Positions 42,807 through 56,100 of a stretch of DNA of 64,000 nt are shown one piece after another. The notes beneath the pieces are model-generated. The model did not search any database. It saw only the letters and a program-made list of their open reading frames with translations, and was not told where the DNA came from. Numbering within the stretch: the first letter of the stretch is position 1; each line of letters opens with the position of its first letter. Position numbers and translations under genes: made by a program. This DNA comes from Clavelina lepadiformis (Eukaryota; Chordata; Ascidiacea; Aplousobranchia; Clavelinidae). The DNA lies in assembly GCF_947623445.1 (NCBI RefSeq), contig NC_135246.1, forward strand, positions 4,199,856-4,263,855, written 5' to 3'.

Positions 42807-44149
42807 TCAAACCAAACTTCTAAACCTTGATGCATCAGATGGAAGTATTTTAGTGGCCAAAATTGTTGATGTGATTGAGCTACTTAGTTTATTGTTTACA
42901 CTTGCATTACCTTTCGTGCGTTGATGGACTAACAAAGTTTGATCAACTTGGTCTGAGGTTTCATGCAGACAGATAGTACATTGATTTGAAGTCTTACTTA
43001 TTTCAAAAGTGTTTTTACCATCGATAGAATATAGTAATTTTGTAGTTAGGAAAAGCTTATTTTCCTTGACACGAGGTTCAATAATTTCTTTCGGTTTAGT
43101 TTCTTTAGGCTTCTTAGGTACTTTTTGCTTTTTGCCTTTTGTTCCTTTCTTCTCTTTGCTCTTCTGTGAAGTTTTGGGTTTTCGTCTTGAAGGTTTAGAC
43201 TTGTTTGAACTAACATTTTGAGATTTATCTTGTGCCGTATTGGATAAAACTGGCCTGGGAGGATATGGCTGAGAAATTATTTCTTTATCTCCGTTAGCTA
43301 TAGATATTGATGTCCCATCATTGTATTCTATGCTATGCCAACGCACAGATTTAGGGGGAGAACTTTTAGGTCTCTCCACATTTGGCTTGTGTAGCTCCAC
43401 TTTGGATTTAGTGGTAGGAAAGCCATTTTTGTTGTCTTTCAACGTATGCACTAATTTGTGACCATTAGGCATTAACCAACAAGGTTTGGTTTGAGGCATA
43501 ATTTTTAGATCACCACATCCAGAATGTCTTCTGAGAATACTTTTTACACTTGGATTAAATGAAATATTCGCAGCACATCCAAAATTAGACTGTTGTTTTG
43601 AAAGGTCACTTGCTTCAACAAAACTGTTGTTCACAACTTCTGCATTGTTTGTCGGCAAAGTGACATTGTGCAAATCTTCAAGTGTCTCCACAGCACTGGA
43701 ATTGCTATCTGTCCCAGTAGTCTTTTTATTGCTGGCATGTTTATGCGTCTGATCCTGACCAGAAACTGCAACAGACTTAGAAGTGGTGATTGAAGGTTTA
43801 GGTTTGTTGGATTCAACACTACAGTTTATTTCCGGTTCAGCCAAATCTGGGGACTTTTTGTTCATAGTGCTCCAAGCATGATAAGATTTGACATAAAAGT
43901 GAGGTATTTTGTGTAATGCAGGGAGTCCACTGTGTATAGAAAATAAATGCTTTGCATTGTCTTCAATCACATCGCCATCTAAAAATATATGTTGTTGTAT
44001 AGCTATTCTGGAACACCTTAACACAGCAAAAGACACACCTGCTATATTTAATACTGCTTCAGATTTGTTGGATCCTTGTGTGGTTGTGACTATGTTTTTG
44101 GTATTTAAATTAGTTGTCGTTTCCTCACAATTTCCAAGATATTCTTTAT
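42807..44149 (-). CDS. Terminal coding exon of the long unknown gene
   Basis: This is the best-supported piece of the long minus-strand gene: 446 codons plus stop, after acceptor TTTCTGTTTCAG. Composition is low-complexity (Ser, Thr, Lys, Asn) with islands of probable structure at the beginning (LNIAGVSFAVLRCSRIAIQQ) and near the end (CTICLHETSDQVD). The CTIC..H pattern is not enough to call a zinc finger. It ends DASRFRSLV. Confidence 0.65.
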
Positions 44150-47100
44150 CTGAAACAGAAATAACAATTTCCCAATAATGATATACAAAACAAATATATA
44201 CGAGGTCTGTCCACAAAGTATCCGACCTAAGGGTATAGAAACCACAATACAATAAATTTTACAAATTTTTATTATTCTCCTTGCAAGTGCACACACTTTT
44301 CCCAGCGCCTCTTCTACTTTTGGAAACACCTATGAAATGCTCCATAGCCCGCCGCAGATTTTTCCATAATGTCTTTACGTGACAGAGCATGCATCCCTTT
44401 TACTGTGGTTTTGAACTTGAGAAACAGCCAGAAGTTGCATGGTGCCAAATCAAGAGAGTAAGGAGGCTGTATTGTTATTTGCCAAAAATGTTTGGATGAA
44501 ATGGGCAGATTGAGCAGGAGTATTGTCATGGTGAAGCTGCTGGTTCTTCCCTGACCACATGTCCGGCCACTCTTTTCGCACAGGTTTGTGAAGGCGATGT
44601 AAAAATTTAACTTTTTGGTGCATATTTGTGAAGCACAAATCGAAGAAACAGGTAAGCATCGCTTTCACCTTGCTGCAAACTTGTCTTGCTTTTTGGGGCC
44701 TTGTTAATTTTGGATGCTTCCATTGTGAGCACTGAAACTTGGTTTCTGGATCGTAGGCCCAGGTTTCATCACCAGTTATAGACAATTTATACACCAAGTT
44801 TCTTCTATTGCTCAAGCAGCAGCTTGGAAATGAATTTCTTCAGTTAAAATGGAATGAACTGATCCTTTACTTATTCCGACTGTTTCCCCCGATTTCCCTG
44901 GGAGCTAGACGGCAATCATTCATCACTATTTGTTGCACCTTCTCAATCCTCTCCTCGTTTCAACTTGTAGATGGTCGGACAGAGCGTGCCTCACTCACCA
45001 CAGACACTCGACCATATCTGAAGCGATTAAACCATGCCATGATTTGTGTTTGCCTTAAGGCCTCTCCTCCACAAGCTAGCTGAATCTTTTGAATTGCTTC
45101 AGTTTGATTATTACCGAGCGTATGACAAAATTTGATGCAATACCTTTGTTCAAGATGTCCTGTATGTGTCAAAAACTGAAAACGGCAGCACTTCTTGGCT
45201 TGAAACTTTTTATAAGAATGTATTGATAGTGATATCACAATATGAGAAAACAATTTTCATGGCATAGCATTATTTTTAGGGTGAGGAGATAAGGTCGGAT
45301 ACTTTTGAACAATTCTCAGATAAAGAAATAAACAATATCATATATTAACAATAATTAATTATAATTAAAAGTTATCTGATTACAAAAACGATGAATGAAG
45401 CATAATAATAACTAGCAGTTGAAAAAACAACCTCAACAAGTATGAAATTGAAACTAGCAGCAGTTTTATTTATGGCAATCAGTTATATTTATATTGAATA
45501 TTGTTAATATTTATGAAATACTATATAAACTCTTAAGTCAAGTAATTACCAAGATGAAACACAGAGATACACATGGAATTTCTAAAACTCACAGTAGAAA
45601 GAATGAACACTAAACTTATGCGTGACTTTCCTTTTAGGAAAAGCCCTAAAAATACTAAAAGCATTGATGAATTGATTCAGCTAATTTCACAATACTTCTG
45701 TCAACACTTCAACCAATTACCGTCACATGACTCTTGTTTAGTAGAACTCAAAACTCATTTTCTGAAACTGTTTAATTTAGAAAAAAGTCGTTTTACAGGA
45801 TTGAAATCAATATGTGACCAATTTTTAACCTCATTAAATCATTTATTTCTTCATTTTCTCTGCCTCTGCTACCATAGATTGTTGTATGATTGCATTGGTT
45901 TAATTCATGTTTTTTTAGAAAAAACTACAGGAAGACAGCTGTGCCAATCCATTCACACATTGTTTCGTTCTGAATTCTGTCACACAGTTTAAATAGCATC
46001 CAGATTTGGCATTGGTAATATAGGGCAGGAAGAAATACAATTTCACCAGTGTAAAGATAAAGATTAATTATTATCATACGATACCACTTGTTTCACAATC
46101 TTTTCATGGACAGGTAACACATTGTCCATACTAAACAAATCAATTTCAAGTTCCCCATGATTCTTTCGTCTTGTATGAACAATCTGAACATGCTTCCGGA
46201 ACCTGCTTCAATTTCTTGCTATCAACAGAAACATTCTGACAGCACAGATCGGGGTTACTTGTATGTGATCGATTATTGTAATATCTGGGTTTAGAAAACT
46301 TTGGTCATCAGTAGGGCCATTTTTATTTTGACCTAAAAAAAATTTTTTTTGACTTTATTTTTATCAAATTTTGACTTTATTTTGACCTAACGAAATTGCT
46401 TATTTGTAGAGGCCACAGTTCTTCCTCCAGTTACCCAAACATAATATTTTGTCGATTTCAGACCCAAACGTAATATTTTGTCGAAAATCTCGACAAATCT
46501 GTCTAACTTTTGCTGAAGACGATTTAGCTTGCTTAGGCATTTTTGTATTACAGAATGTCAGTAGGCTATTCCTAAAATCCAAACTGTTGATCTTCGAAAA
46601 GACCACGTTTATGAAGAGGAAGTGTTTTATAAGAATTATTTAAATACGTAACAATGAATAAACAATAGCGATAAAAGTTACTGCTGATCCAAGTGGGCAT
46701 TGTGACTTATTTCCTGCTTTTATGGGTTAATATGGTTTAATTGTGTCGCAGTTCTTGATTTACAATGCTTCCACGAGGATTTTTACAAAAATTACTTTCA
46801 AGAAACACAAAAACTTTGTCAAAAGCCATAATTTGACAAATTTTGACTTTATTGAAAATTTTGACTTTATTGTAAATTTTGACTTTATTTTGACCTATAA
46901 ACTTCTTAGAAACAATCCCCTAGGTCAGGGGTGGCCAGACCTGCTTCATGCTCGAGCCGCATATTACCAATTCGAGCTTTAAAAGAGCCGCAACACAAAC
47001 ACAACAAAAATACGAATTTATTCACTCACAACGAAGTGTAGCTATTGATAAACATTAGTGCTGCGTGGTGATACTATGAGTCTCCACCTGGGCTTCACCA

Positions 47101-50100
47101 ACTCTTTTTGCAATTATTAGTGTAACCGTAACCGAGACTTAAAACTAGGTCAGCCCTGAGGTACAGCTTCAAACTAACAGTTTACTTAACTACAGTGTAC
47201 AAGTTAGCACACTTCTGTACAATAATGTCCTTTTTGGAGTGTAATTTGATTATTACTAACAATGAGTCCATTGTTACTACGTGTGATAGAACCCATTGTT
47301 TCATAATCTGATCAAACAACTCGTCTAGACCGGGAAAATGCATGTCTAATTCAACAATGCAAATTCATTAAAGAGCCGCAATTAAAGGCTCAAAGAGCCG
47401 CATGCGGCTCGAGAGCCGCAGTTTGGCCACCCCTGCCGTAGGTGCTGAAAACAACTTTATTCTTTGATTCGTGGTCAGACGAGGTCCTTAAAAATTTTTG
47501 ACTTTATTGACTTTTGCGGGCCCTAGTCATCAGCAAAAACAGTTCTTGAAAATATGGGTTCGCTGTTTTTTGATTTTGTCAAAGTGATTGACAAAAAGCA
47601 ATGATGAAAGCACACACTGGTGTTGAACTCCTGATCTTACTGCGAATAATTTCGATAATATCAGACTTGTTATTACAGTACTCAGGCTGTTTGTGCGTTC
47701 TAACAATTATGCCTTTTCTTGATCAACAAGTACAACGTTTAACTCTTTTTCATATAAGTAAACTTTTTGCAGATCTATCTGAAAGTAAAGATTGAATCGG
47801 TGGCTTCTGTGCCGATTCTGCTCTATCGAAAGCCAAACTGAGCTTCACTTAGTTGAACTTCCATATCGTGGTTTCTTTTTTGTTCCAGTAGTACATTACA
47901 CAGCAAAAACACATTCCAACATGTTCCACAATTCCTTTTGTTTGCTTCCTTCTTCAATATTAACACTGCAGTTGCTTTTCTCTGTTCTTCCTGTACACAT
48001 CTCCTTCCCAGACTTTTTTAAAAATCTTATGTATTGATAGGCATGAAGTATAAAGCGTAAGATTTTAATGTAAGCCATGCAACTGCCATCTGATTTCACG
48101 GGCATGCATTGTTATTCATGTTGAGTATTTGTCTGTGTTTTTCATGATTACACGAGGTTCTGCCTAACATATCGACTGGAATCTATTTATAATATTACGA
48201 GAGTAGTGAAAAAAAATGTGTATCCATTTTACTACTATATATCCACATGCTCGCATAGTTTCTGCAGTCCACTTAAGATACCTTGTTTTTGTGCTCTTCT
48301 TTAAACCATTTGACTGAGCAGATAGTTTCCATTGATCTCGGTCATCAAAGGTACTGCCACTAAAATGCTATGCAAAAGCAACCTTTGCAAATACTTCTTC
48401 ATTCCTTTTTTATTCTTTTTTAGTTAAAAATGAGCTCTACTTCTTCATTGTTGATGATCCTTGTGGGATTTTAAGCTCATCTCAGAAATGCATGCTTTTC
48501 ATGCTTTTGTAGTAATTTCAAAAGTCATTTCTACACAATTCCACAAAAGTCTTTCTAGGTGTGTTTCAGCCTTTTTTTATATACTTAAGTCACCGAATTT
48601 ATTTCACAAAATTTCATTACGCAAGATCAAGTGATTTTTTTCTATGGCTTCCAAGTCCCCCATATATGTTGCATCATATCTGCTTATTTCGTTACTGGAT
48701 GTTATTGCCGCTCCAATCATATGTTGGTGAAGGGTGTTGCTGTTCGTAGCTACTATTTCATTGCAAAGCATACTAAAATTATAAAATTCAGCTAACAAGT
48801 GCATTTTGTACAGATCCTAAAATAGCAGTCACGCACACACGCACTTGTGCTCAAAAACAAAAGGGACGTCACAAGTTCGAAGGAGTTATTGAGACTGAAA
48901 AATTTGAAGAGTAAGGTTAAAAATAAGACGGGCTAAAATTTTTCTATTTTGAGTTTGAAATAAATAATTCTAAGAAGTCTTTATTATATTCAAAACTATT
49001 CTAATTTTAATGCAATTTACGCTTCTCCTGCCAGTCAAACTAAATATCAAAAAGCATGTTTATAATTAATCGACAAAGTTGCTATTGCACAGGTGAAATG
49101 GTTGATTGGTAGAGTGTTGTATTCAATTTAGCTTATCACACTGATTCCATGCAAAAAAAATCATCAAACCTGGTATCTTTGAGGAATATAGCAACGATTG
49201 GATTGACAGTTTATCAGTGAGGTTGGACTGAAACAGAAAATTTAAAAGACGTATTAATTATAATGTATCTAACGTACAACTTGTAGCGCTAGATTCTTTA
49301 GTTTTACAACTTGTAATTGATAGAATTCCGTATGTGAAAGCAATAATCACCATCAGGATCTTTTCAACTGAGCTATCATCTGCATTGTTTACAGCCATAT
49401 CTGGTGAAGCTAGAGTTTGTAGAGGAGAATGATGTGATGGTAAATGATTAGGTGCAGTCACCTGAATATAAAACTATTTTTAGGAAATCACATTACACAA
49501 CAAAAACTGCATTAAAAAGCACACTACAACTATTTATAAATTAAAAAGAAATTATCACAGTAACTTTCCTCAAACTACTGCCTTCTTTCGGCAGAAGAAT
49601 TTAAATGTCCTGATGACCTTTCAATTAATGCTCTAGAAAACTTTGTTCCAAAGAGATACCCATTAGTCGGGGCAGTTAATCGAAAAAATACTGGATTCGT
49701 TTACATATTTCAAAACCAGTTTAACATTTTGTAAGCAACAAGTTGGGGGCCTTCACTTCAAGCTAGAAATACCCCACTAAAAATGAAAAAAAATCAACAA
49801 AATTGGAAACCAACAGAGCTGGGCAAGTGATCTTTTCAAAAAAGAGCGTTGCTCAAGCTCTCTTTGCAAATTTGCATTGTAAAACGTGTGTTTAATTATG
49901 GCCTAATAATTACTAATCATTATTTGTTGTAAATGTTAGAAAATTTCATGAAATCTGATATTGAAGAGTTTTTTGTCACACCTACCACAAGTGAATAATA
50001 AACGAGTAGAGTAATAGGAACCATCTACAATTGTACACGTTAGTGTTTAATAATTTAATATTCTTCACATTTAAAGCATACATCGGTTAAATTAAAATTA

Positions 50101-53100
50101 CTAATTAAAAATAATGGCACCATGAAGCACATTACGACACAATGATAACAACTGAGCTCATCTGTGTGATTCTCTCTATCATCTTATCATTCACCAGTCT
50201 CATTAATCATTGTTATCAGCTTATAAACCAAAGCGATAATATTGAAACGCCACCACATGGTTCTAACGTTCTTACTGCTGTGTATTGTATTTTGCCAGTA
50301 ACTTTGCTAAGTGAAAGTTGTGAGAGATATTAGTCTCAAAGCAGTCATTCACTACATCAAATCATAGCCTTAAAACTTAATTTTTTTAATCTAACCGTTT
50401 GAATCCATTTTATGCGTTCACAGCATGGTTTGTACAAAAAAAGAGCGACAAGCGATAACCTTTATAAAGAGCGCCCTTGTGGTTCCTCTTCTAATTTAAA
50501 AAAGAGCACTGCTGTTGAGGTTGCTCCTAAAAAATGGAGCCGTTCCCAGCTTTGGAAACCAGACATTAATTTCATTATAGTTTTACCATACCTGGCAACA
50601 CTACAACGTAAGAATAATGTCATAGTGCAATAATTTTTTAAAGAATTGGTGTTCAGTTACTATAAAAATATTAACACACTGGTGTCATAACAGTTACATA
50701 ACGTGCAACGTCATTTACAATAAACCTTTATGCTTCTCTGATGTTGAAAACAATGAAATATGTGAAAACTATACCTAGTTCCTTGTATATGCACAGTGGT
50801 GTTTTAGGTATACACCTTCTCATTTTGATTCATCAATGTGCTTCTCAATATTAAAAGCTTTGAAATATGTAAATCCTATACCTAGCATGTTTTTACAAAT
50901 GGTACATTATAACTGTTTTCTGTTTGTTCTTGGTTTTATTGCACCCTATAACGTCATTAAGTTGAATTGCATTGAATTGTAACACATGTATCATATTTCA
51001 TAAAATAGACTAGTAATATTAGTAAGCAAATGAAAAACAAATACTTACAAGACACCAGAAAAAATGCTACGTTCAGTGTATGGAGTGTATTTTAGTGTCA
51101 GGATAAAATTCCACAATATAGTAACTATACACAATACTACACAATATAGGTGAATTACTTTGAACTGAATTTTGTTTTAAAATGGATAGATATGAAAAAT
51201 GTGTTTAATATACTGTTAAAAAATAAATGCCGATGATTTAATATAATAGCAAAGATTGAAGTTTTTCTGTTTAATCTTTATTGTTACTTTTTTGTTTTGT
51301 CGGCACTATTCCTTTTTTCAACTTGTTCATTGTATGTTGGGTTTGGTGGGCGTGCTTTATTTGATTTTATCATGTGATTACATTATTCTTGCACCTGCAC
51401 ATTTTAAGCCATTGATCGTTATTGCTTTTCCCTACTTATTGTTAGCAGAACGAGTTTTTATCTTATCACGAATTTTAGATTGTAAGAATTGATTTTGAAT
51501 TTATTGAATCATGGTTAGAATTTTATTTTCCTTTTCCCGATGAACAATGACAAAATTAAATGATACAATTTTTTATTTTACAAATATTTTTCTATAAAAT
51601 GAATACAAACACTATGTGTTGCTTTGTGTATTTGTTTCTAATGCAAAAATACTTCATTCTTGGCATTCAGCAACAAACCTTTTCTCTAGATAAAAGTCTC
51701 TCTGTGGATTCCAGGAAGCAGCGCTGATTGAAAAATTGACTTTTAGTTGCAGTACTAGGAGGTGTTATGGTATATACCTCCGACTCTGCCGAATCTTGTT
51801 GTTCATCTGATGAGAAATCATGAAACAGTTCAATGCAATTTGTCCTAATCTAAGCTACAACTAAGTCTCTAATAACAACCTTCGATAAACCTGCGGCATT
51901 TTGAAGTAGTTCATACTACATATAAAGGGTATCTAAGGTATTTTTTGGTATTACACTCTTTATCCTCGAACAAGGGAAAGTCTTTATACAATTCAGACTC
52001 GGTGATAAATCTTCACTGCTCAAGCCCCCGGTTAACAAGCTTGTTTTTTGGGTAAATTCTGAATGGATATACATAATTGACAGAGACTGGAGAACATCAT
52101 TGGACATCACTGATCAGCAATAACGAGAGTCAACAAAGAATGGCAGAGGGTTTTCACCAATCAACATTTGGATTAGTTGTGATAACTAGTTCCAACACAA
52201 AATTGCATACAGTGAACACCGCAAATATAAAAAGCGATTGGTCTATTAAACGACAGCGGCTATGTTCACTACCAGAGTGGACCTCAATAAAATGAAAGTC
52301 AGAAAAGTATCCATATCACGGCATTTTTATACTCATTGACTGCAATTAATGTACATTCTGGTTCTTTCCATTTCAGTGTTCAGGAAAAAAATTGTAGATT
52401 TTTCACTGTTTGACTTCGCTTTTGGTTCCGTGGTCCGCAAATTGATCATACCTTGACAACAAGGACCACTTTTTGAGCTAAATGCCGGTCAAGCTGCTCT
52501 AAGCGCTATCAAGCTTTGACGAAAGGGTCCACTCTTTAAAAATGTGCCAACCGGTGTGAAGTTGCTTTACTTAGCAAAGAATTTATAATGCAAAAATCAA
52601 AAACACCATTCTGTATTAGCTAAAACTGATGTAATAAACGGCTAGTTTTCAACTGCATTAGTGTTGTAATCAAAAAACAAATCCACCCACTCTATTTCTT
52701 TTTGGAATAAAAAAAATTTCATACGTAATCTTTTCTACCATTTGTTAAACAAGACAAAAATGATCAAAACTGTTTGGTTGCATAGGCCACAATCACAGCT
52801 ATTAACTAAAAATAAAATCAAATAAAAACGTCTGTGTAGCTATTTCAGAAATACATTAAATTTGTTTAAAAAATGAATGCTTGGTAAGAACTCGAAACAA
52901 AAAAATCTTTCATAGTTCATAAAAATTTGAGCATTTATTTATTTGTTGAATGAACTTTTAATATAAAAGTTTAACGAAAATTGAGGCTTACCTGTTATGC
53001 TTTTACTCGGACTATGTTCATTAAAACATAAATTCTCAGGGTTCTTTTCACTTGGTTTATTCTGTAAACAAAAACGCATGTGAAAATGTATATATTTAGA

Positions 53101-56100
53101 TAAACTCAATAAAAACATGATTATAGCATTGAAACCCTAACATCAACATAATTTGCATAACTTCATTTTGCAATTCATTATCACATCAATTACTTCTGCA
53201 TGACATAATCTCAGTAACATTTTGGAACTTGTCTAAAATTGTGTTTTAATAAATTTGCAGTCAAAGTATAGTTTTAATTCTTCAATCTAATTCTAAAAGA
53301 TGCTTTTGACTGCGACTTCATAATTCTAGTTGCAAGGCACTGTTTTTCAAAAAAGTGAAACTCTTAGAGAAGTAGCCTGTTCCTCAGCTATAGAGCTATA
53401 TATGACATTGGTCATGTATATATTTTCATATACCAGTAAAAGCGTATCAGTCAGTATGTCAGTCACTTTTTAATGACGCTGCCAGAGTTTTACAGAGAAC
53501 AGAAATCAATACTGGTCAGAGAGATTACAGCATTCTTAATTAACTCCCAAAATGTGAGAAGAATAATTTTTATTCTTACTAAGCTTTTTGGAAAGCAAAA
53601 AGCTTACGTACGTATAGTTGTATACAGTAACAGAAAAACAGTAACCTAGAAACTTATAACAATTTTGGATTAATCAAGGAATGTTTTACCTCCTATCTCT
53701 TCAGAACCCAATCAATCTATCTATCAATCATACTTGTTTTGTAACATTTAAAAAATACCCATCTAACTAATTAACTTTTCAATGATAAAATGGCAGCAGA
53801 TTTGAATTCATTTATTTCTAAAGTGGCCTAGAGCCCTGCATGGGTAATGCCCACCCCGTGTGGGTTATAGATATCTGCACCTGTGAAACAATTGTGGATA
53901 CCTGCAAGAGCTCTGTTGCTGTTGTAGGCATGGCTTCTAATATGCGGGGCAGAGGCGGGTACCTCAAAAAAGTTAACTATTGTCTCAAAGCAAGTGCGAA
54001 TGTCCACATTTAAGTTACTGCAAGTTTTATCTATAAAATGATTACGTTAACTTCTGTTAAAGAAAATTACATCAGTCACTTTTTGTTTACTTCAGAATAA
54101 CAAAACTATGAAATTAAATAAGGTCAAACATCGTCTCCCTCCTATTGTTATGTTACTGCTTATAGTCACAGTAGGAAGAATATTTTTATACAGATTCGTG
54201 CTGATTTTTAAAAGATAATATTTATCTCACAAAAACCTGAATATTCATAGTGACAGACTTGTAGCCTAATTACAATGAACTCAGAGCTCAACAAAGATCT
54301 ATAGACTAACGACAAGCAATTGTTGTTTTTGCTAAAAGATCAAACATTGTTTCATACTAATTGTTATAAGATCTTATTTATCAATCCAAAGTGACAAAAT
54401 ATCTGGCAAACAGTGCAACAGACTTGTGCCTTCATTGCAACGGAAATCAGAAAAAGGGCAATTAGTGATGAAGAAAAAGGCAAATAGTTATTGTAGCAAC
54501 TTTTATAAGAAAATGCGGTTACCTGCAAGCACCAGCAAATGAATTAGCTTTTGTTACTGCCAACTAACTGCTGGGTTGTAGACAGCCTCTATCTAAAAAC
54601 AGGGGTATTCAAAACCTCTTAAACATTACTCTTTTGTTATCCGATATACCGACAAAACTTTTTCTGGTTATCAGATTGCAAATTTGTCTTGGTCAACCAA
54701 TATCCGGGTAGTCAAACCCTAATGGGGAGACACTTGCGCAGACAGTTACCTTTGTATTGTTGGAAAAAAATCCTTTCCGGTCTGCCCTTTGGGCTATTCC
54801 TCTTCCTGTACTCCTGTTTTTCGAGCCTTAGTGTGCAAAGCAGACAAAAACAACCTGTCATAAAGCCAGGATTTTCAGGCTAATTTTTTGTTTGAGAAGC
54901 TCTTGCTTTCACCATGAGAGTCACTTTTCACTATGTCACGCCACAAATAGTTGCTTCCACCTACTCATGCTGGCAGTAGATGCTAACATCGCAGCTTTAA
55001 ACACCATCCATTCTACCTCAATGTCTTTCTTGCAGTCTGGAAATCTCTAGTATTCATTGGTTATAGTGTTGTCTTTCTTACGCACTTGTGTGCTACAAGT
55101 TCCCACTTAATTTTATATGATTGGTTGCTCTTACGAGAAGATGGAACTGCCAACGGTTACAAAAGACAAGATTGCAGACAAGCAAATGGTGATTAATAGA
55201 TAAAATTCACCTCTTTTAACTTGGGCGCCCACAAAAAAACAGTCAGTTGCAGCAACACAAAAGTCAATCAGCAAATGTTGTTTTGCATTAACTCTGTACC
55301 AGCTACATTTAAAAGTGCAAAACTCTAGAGAATGGTATTTATAGAACTAAGATGTAACATAGTTGTAAGAGACACCTTCTATTTATCATATTAAGGTCTG
55401 CGCCACCATATCTTCCTATAATATCCTTATATATGCGGTGGTCACTTTCAACATGTGCATTATTAAAGTCTCCTCGTAAAAAGGTGGATTCATTTGTGCT
55501 TCTTTTTGAAAAAACAGCCTCAGGTTTTTTCCATAAATTTAAGATATTGTGATATTGATTTTGAGACATAAATACATCATTTGTATACAAAACAGGCTTT
55601 AAACCTTTTGCTTGAACATGCCGTTGTCAGTCAGAAACAGAAACAAAAATTACCACGAGGTCTAAAGACACCGAATCTTCACATAAAGCTGTAACTACAA
55701 CTCGACACCTGATAGATTATAACATCTTTCAAATAATTCAGCGGCTATGCTAGATGTGAAAAAACCTACCTTACACCCTTTTTTGTCATCTACTATTTTA
55801 AGAGTAACGGAAAAAGCCTGTACTTGTACTTGTGCGGCAGCAGTGCTAAAACTAGTCTGAAACCTGTTAAAGTTTTTGAGACTGCCCCACTTAAGTTTGA
55901 TCAATTTTGATGATTAAAGCATTTCTTACACAGAAAAACATTTCTCTTTCGAACTATGCAATTGCTTTTGCATTAGCTGCAGCAACAAGTCAAGAAATAG
56001 AATGTATGCTAAACTAACTCTAACCATCAAACCTAAACTCACTAGCAAGCATTGTTACGCCACGTGAGCATTCCAATGGCACAACTGAATATGACGTCAC

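Noticed and set aside
45573..45992. 139-codon plus-strand ORF
   Set aside because: No domain, no splice context, inside a transposon-rich intron; probably chance in AT-rich DNA.
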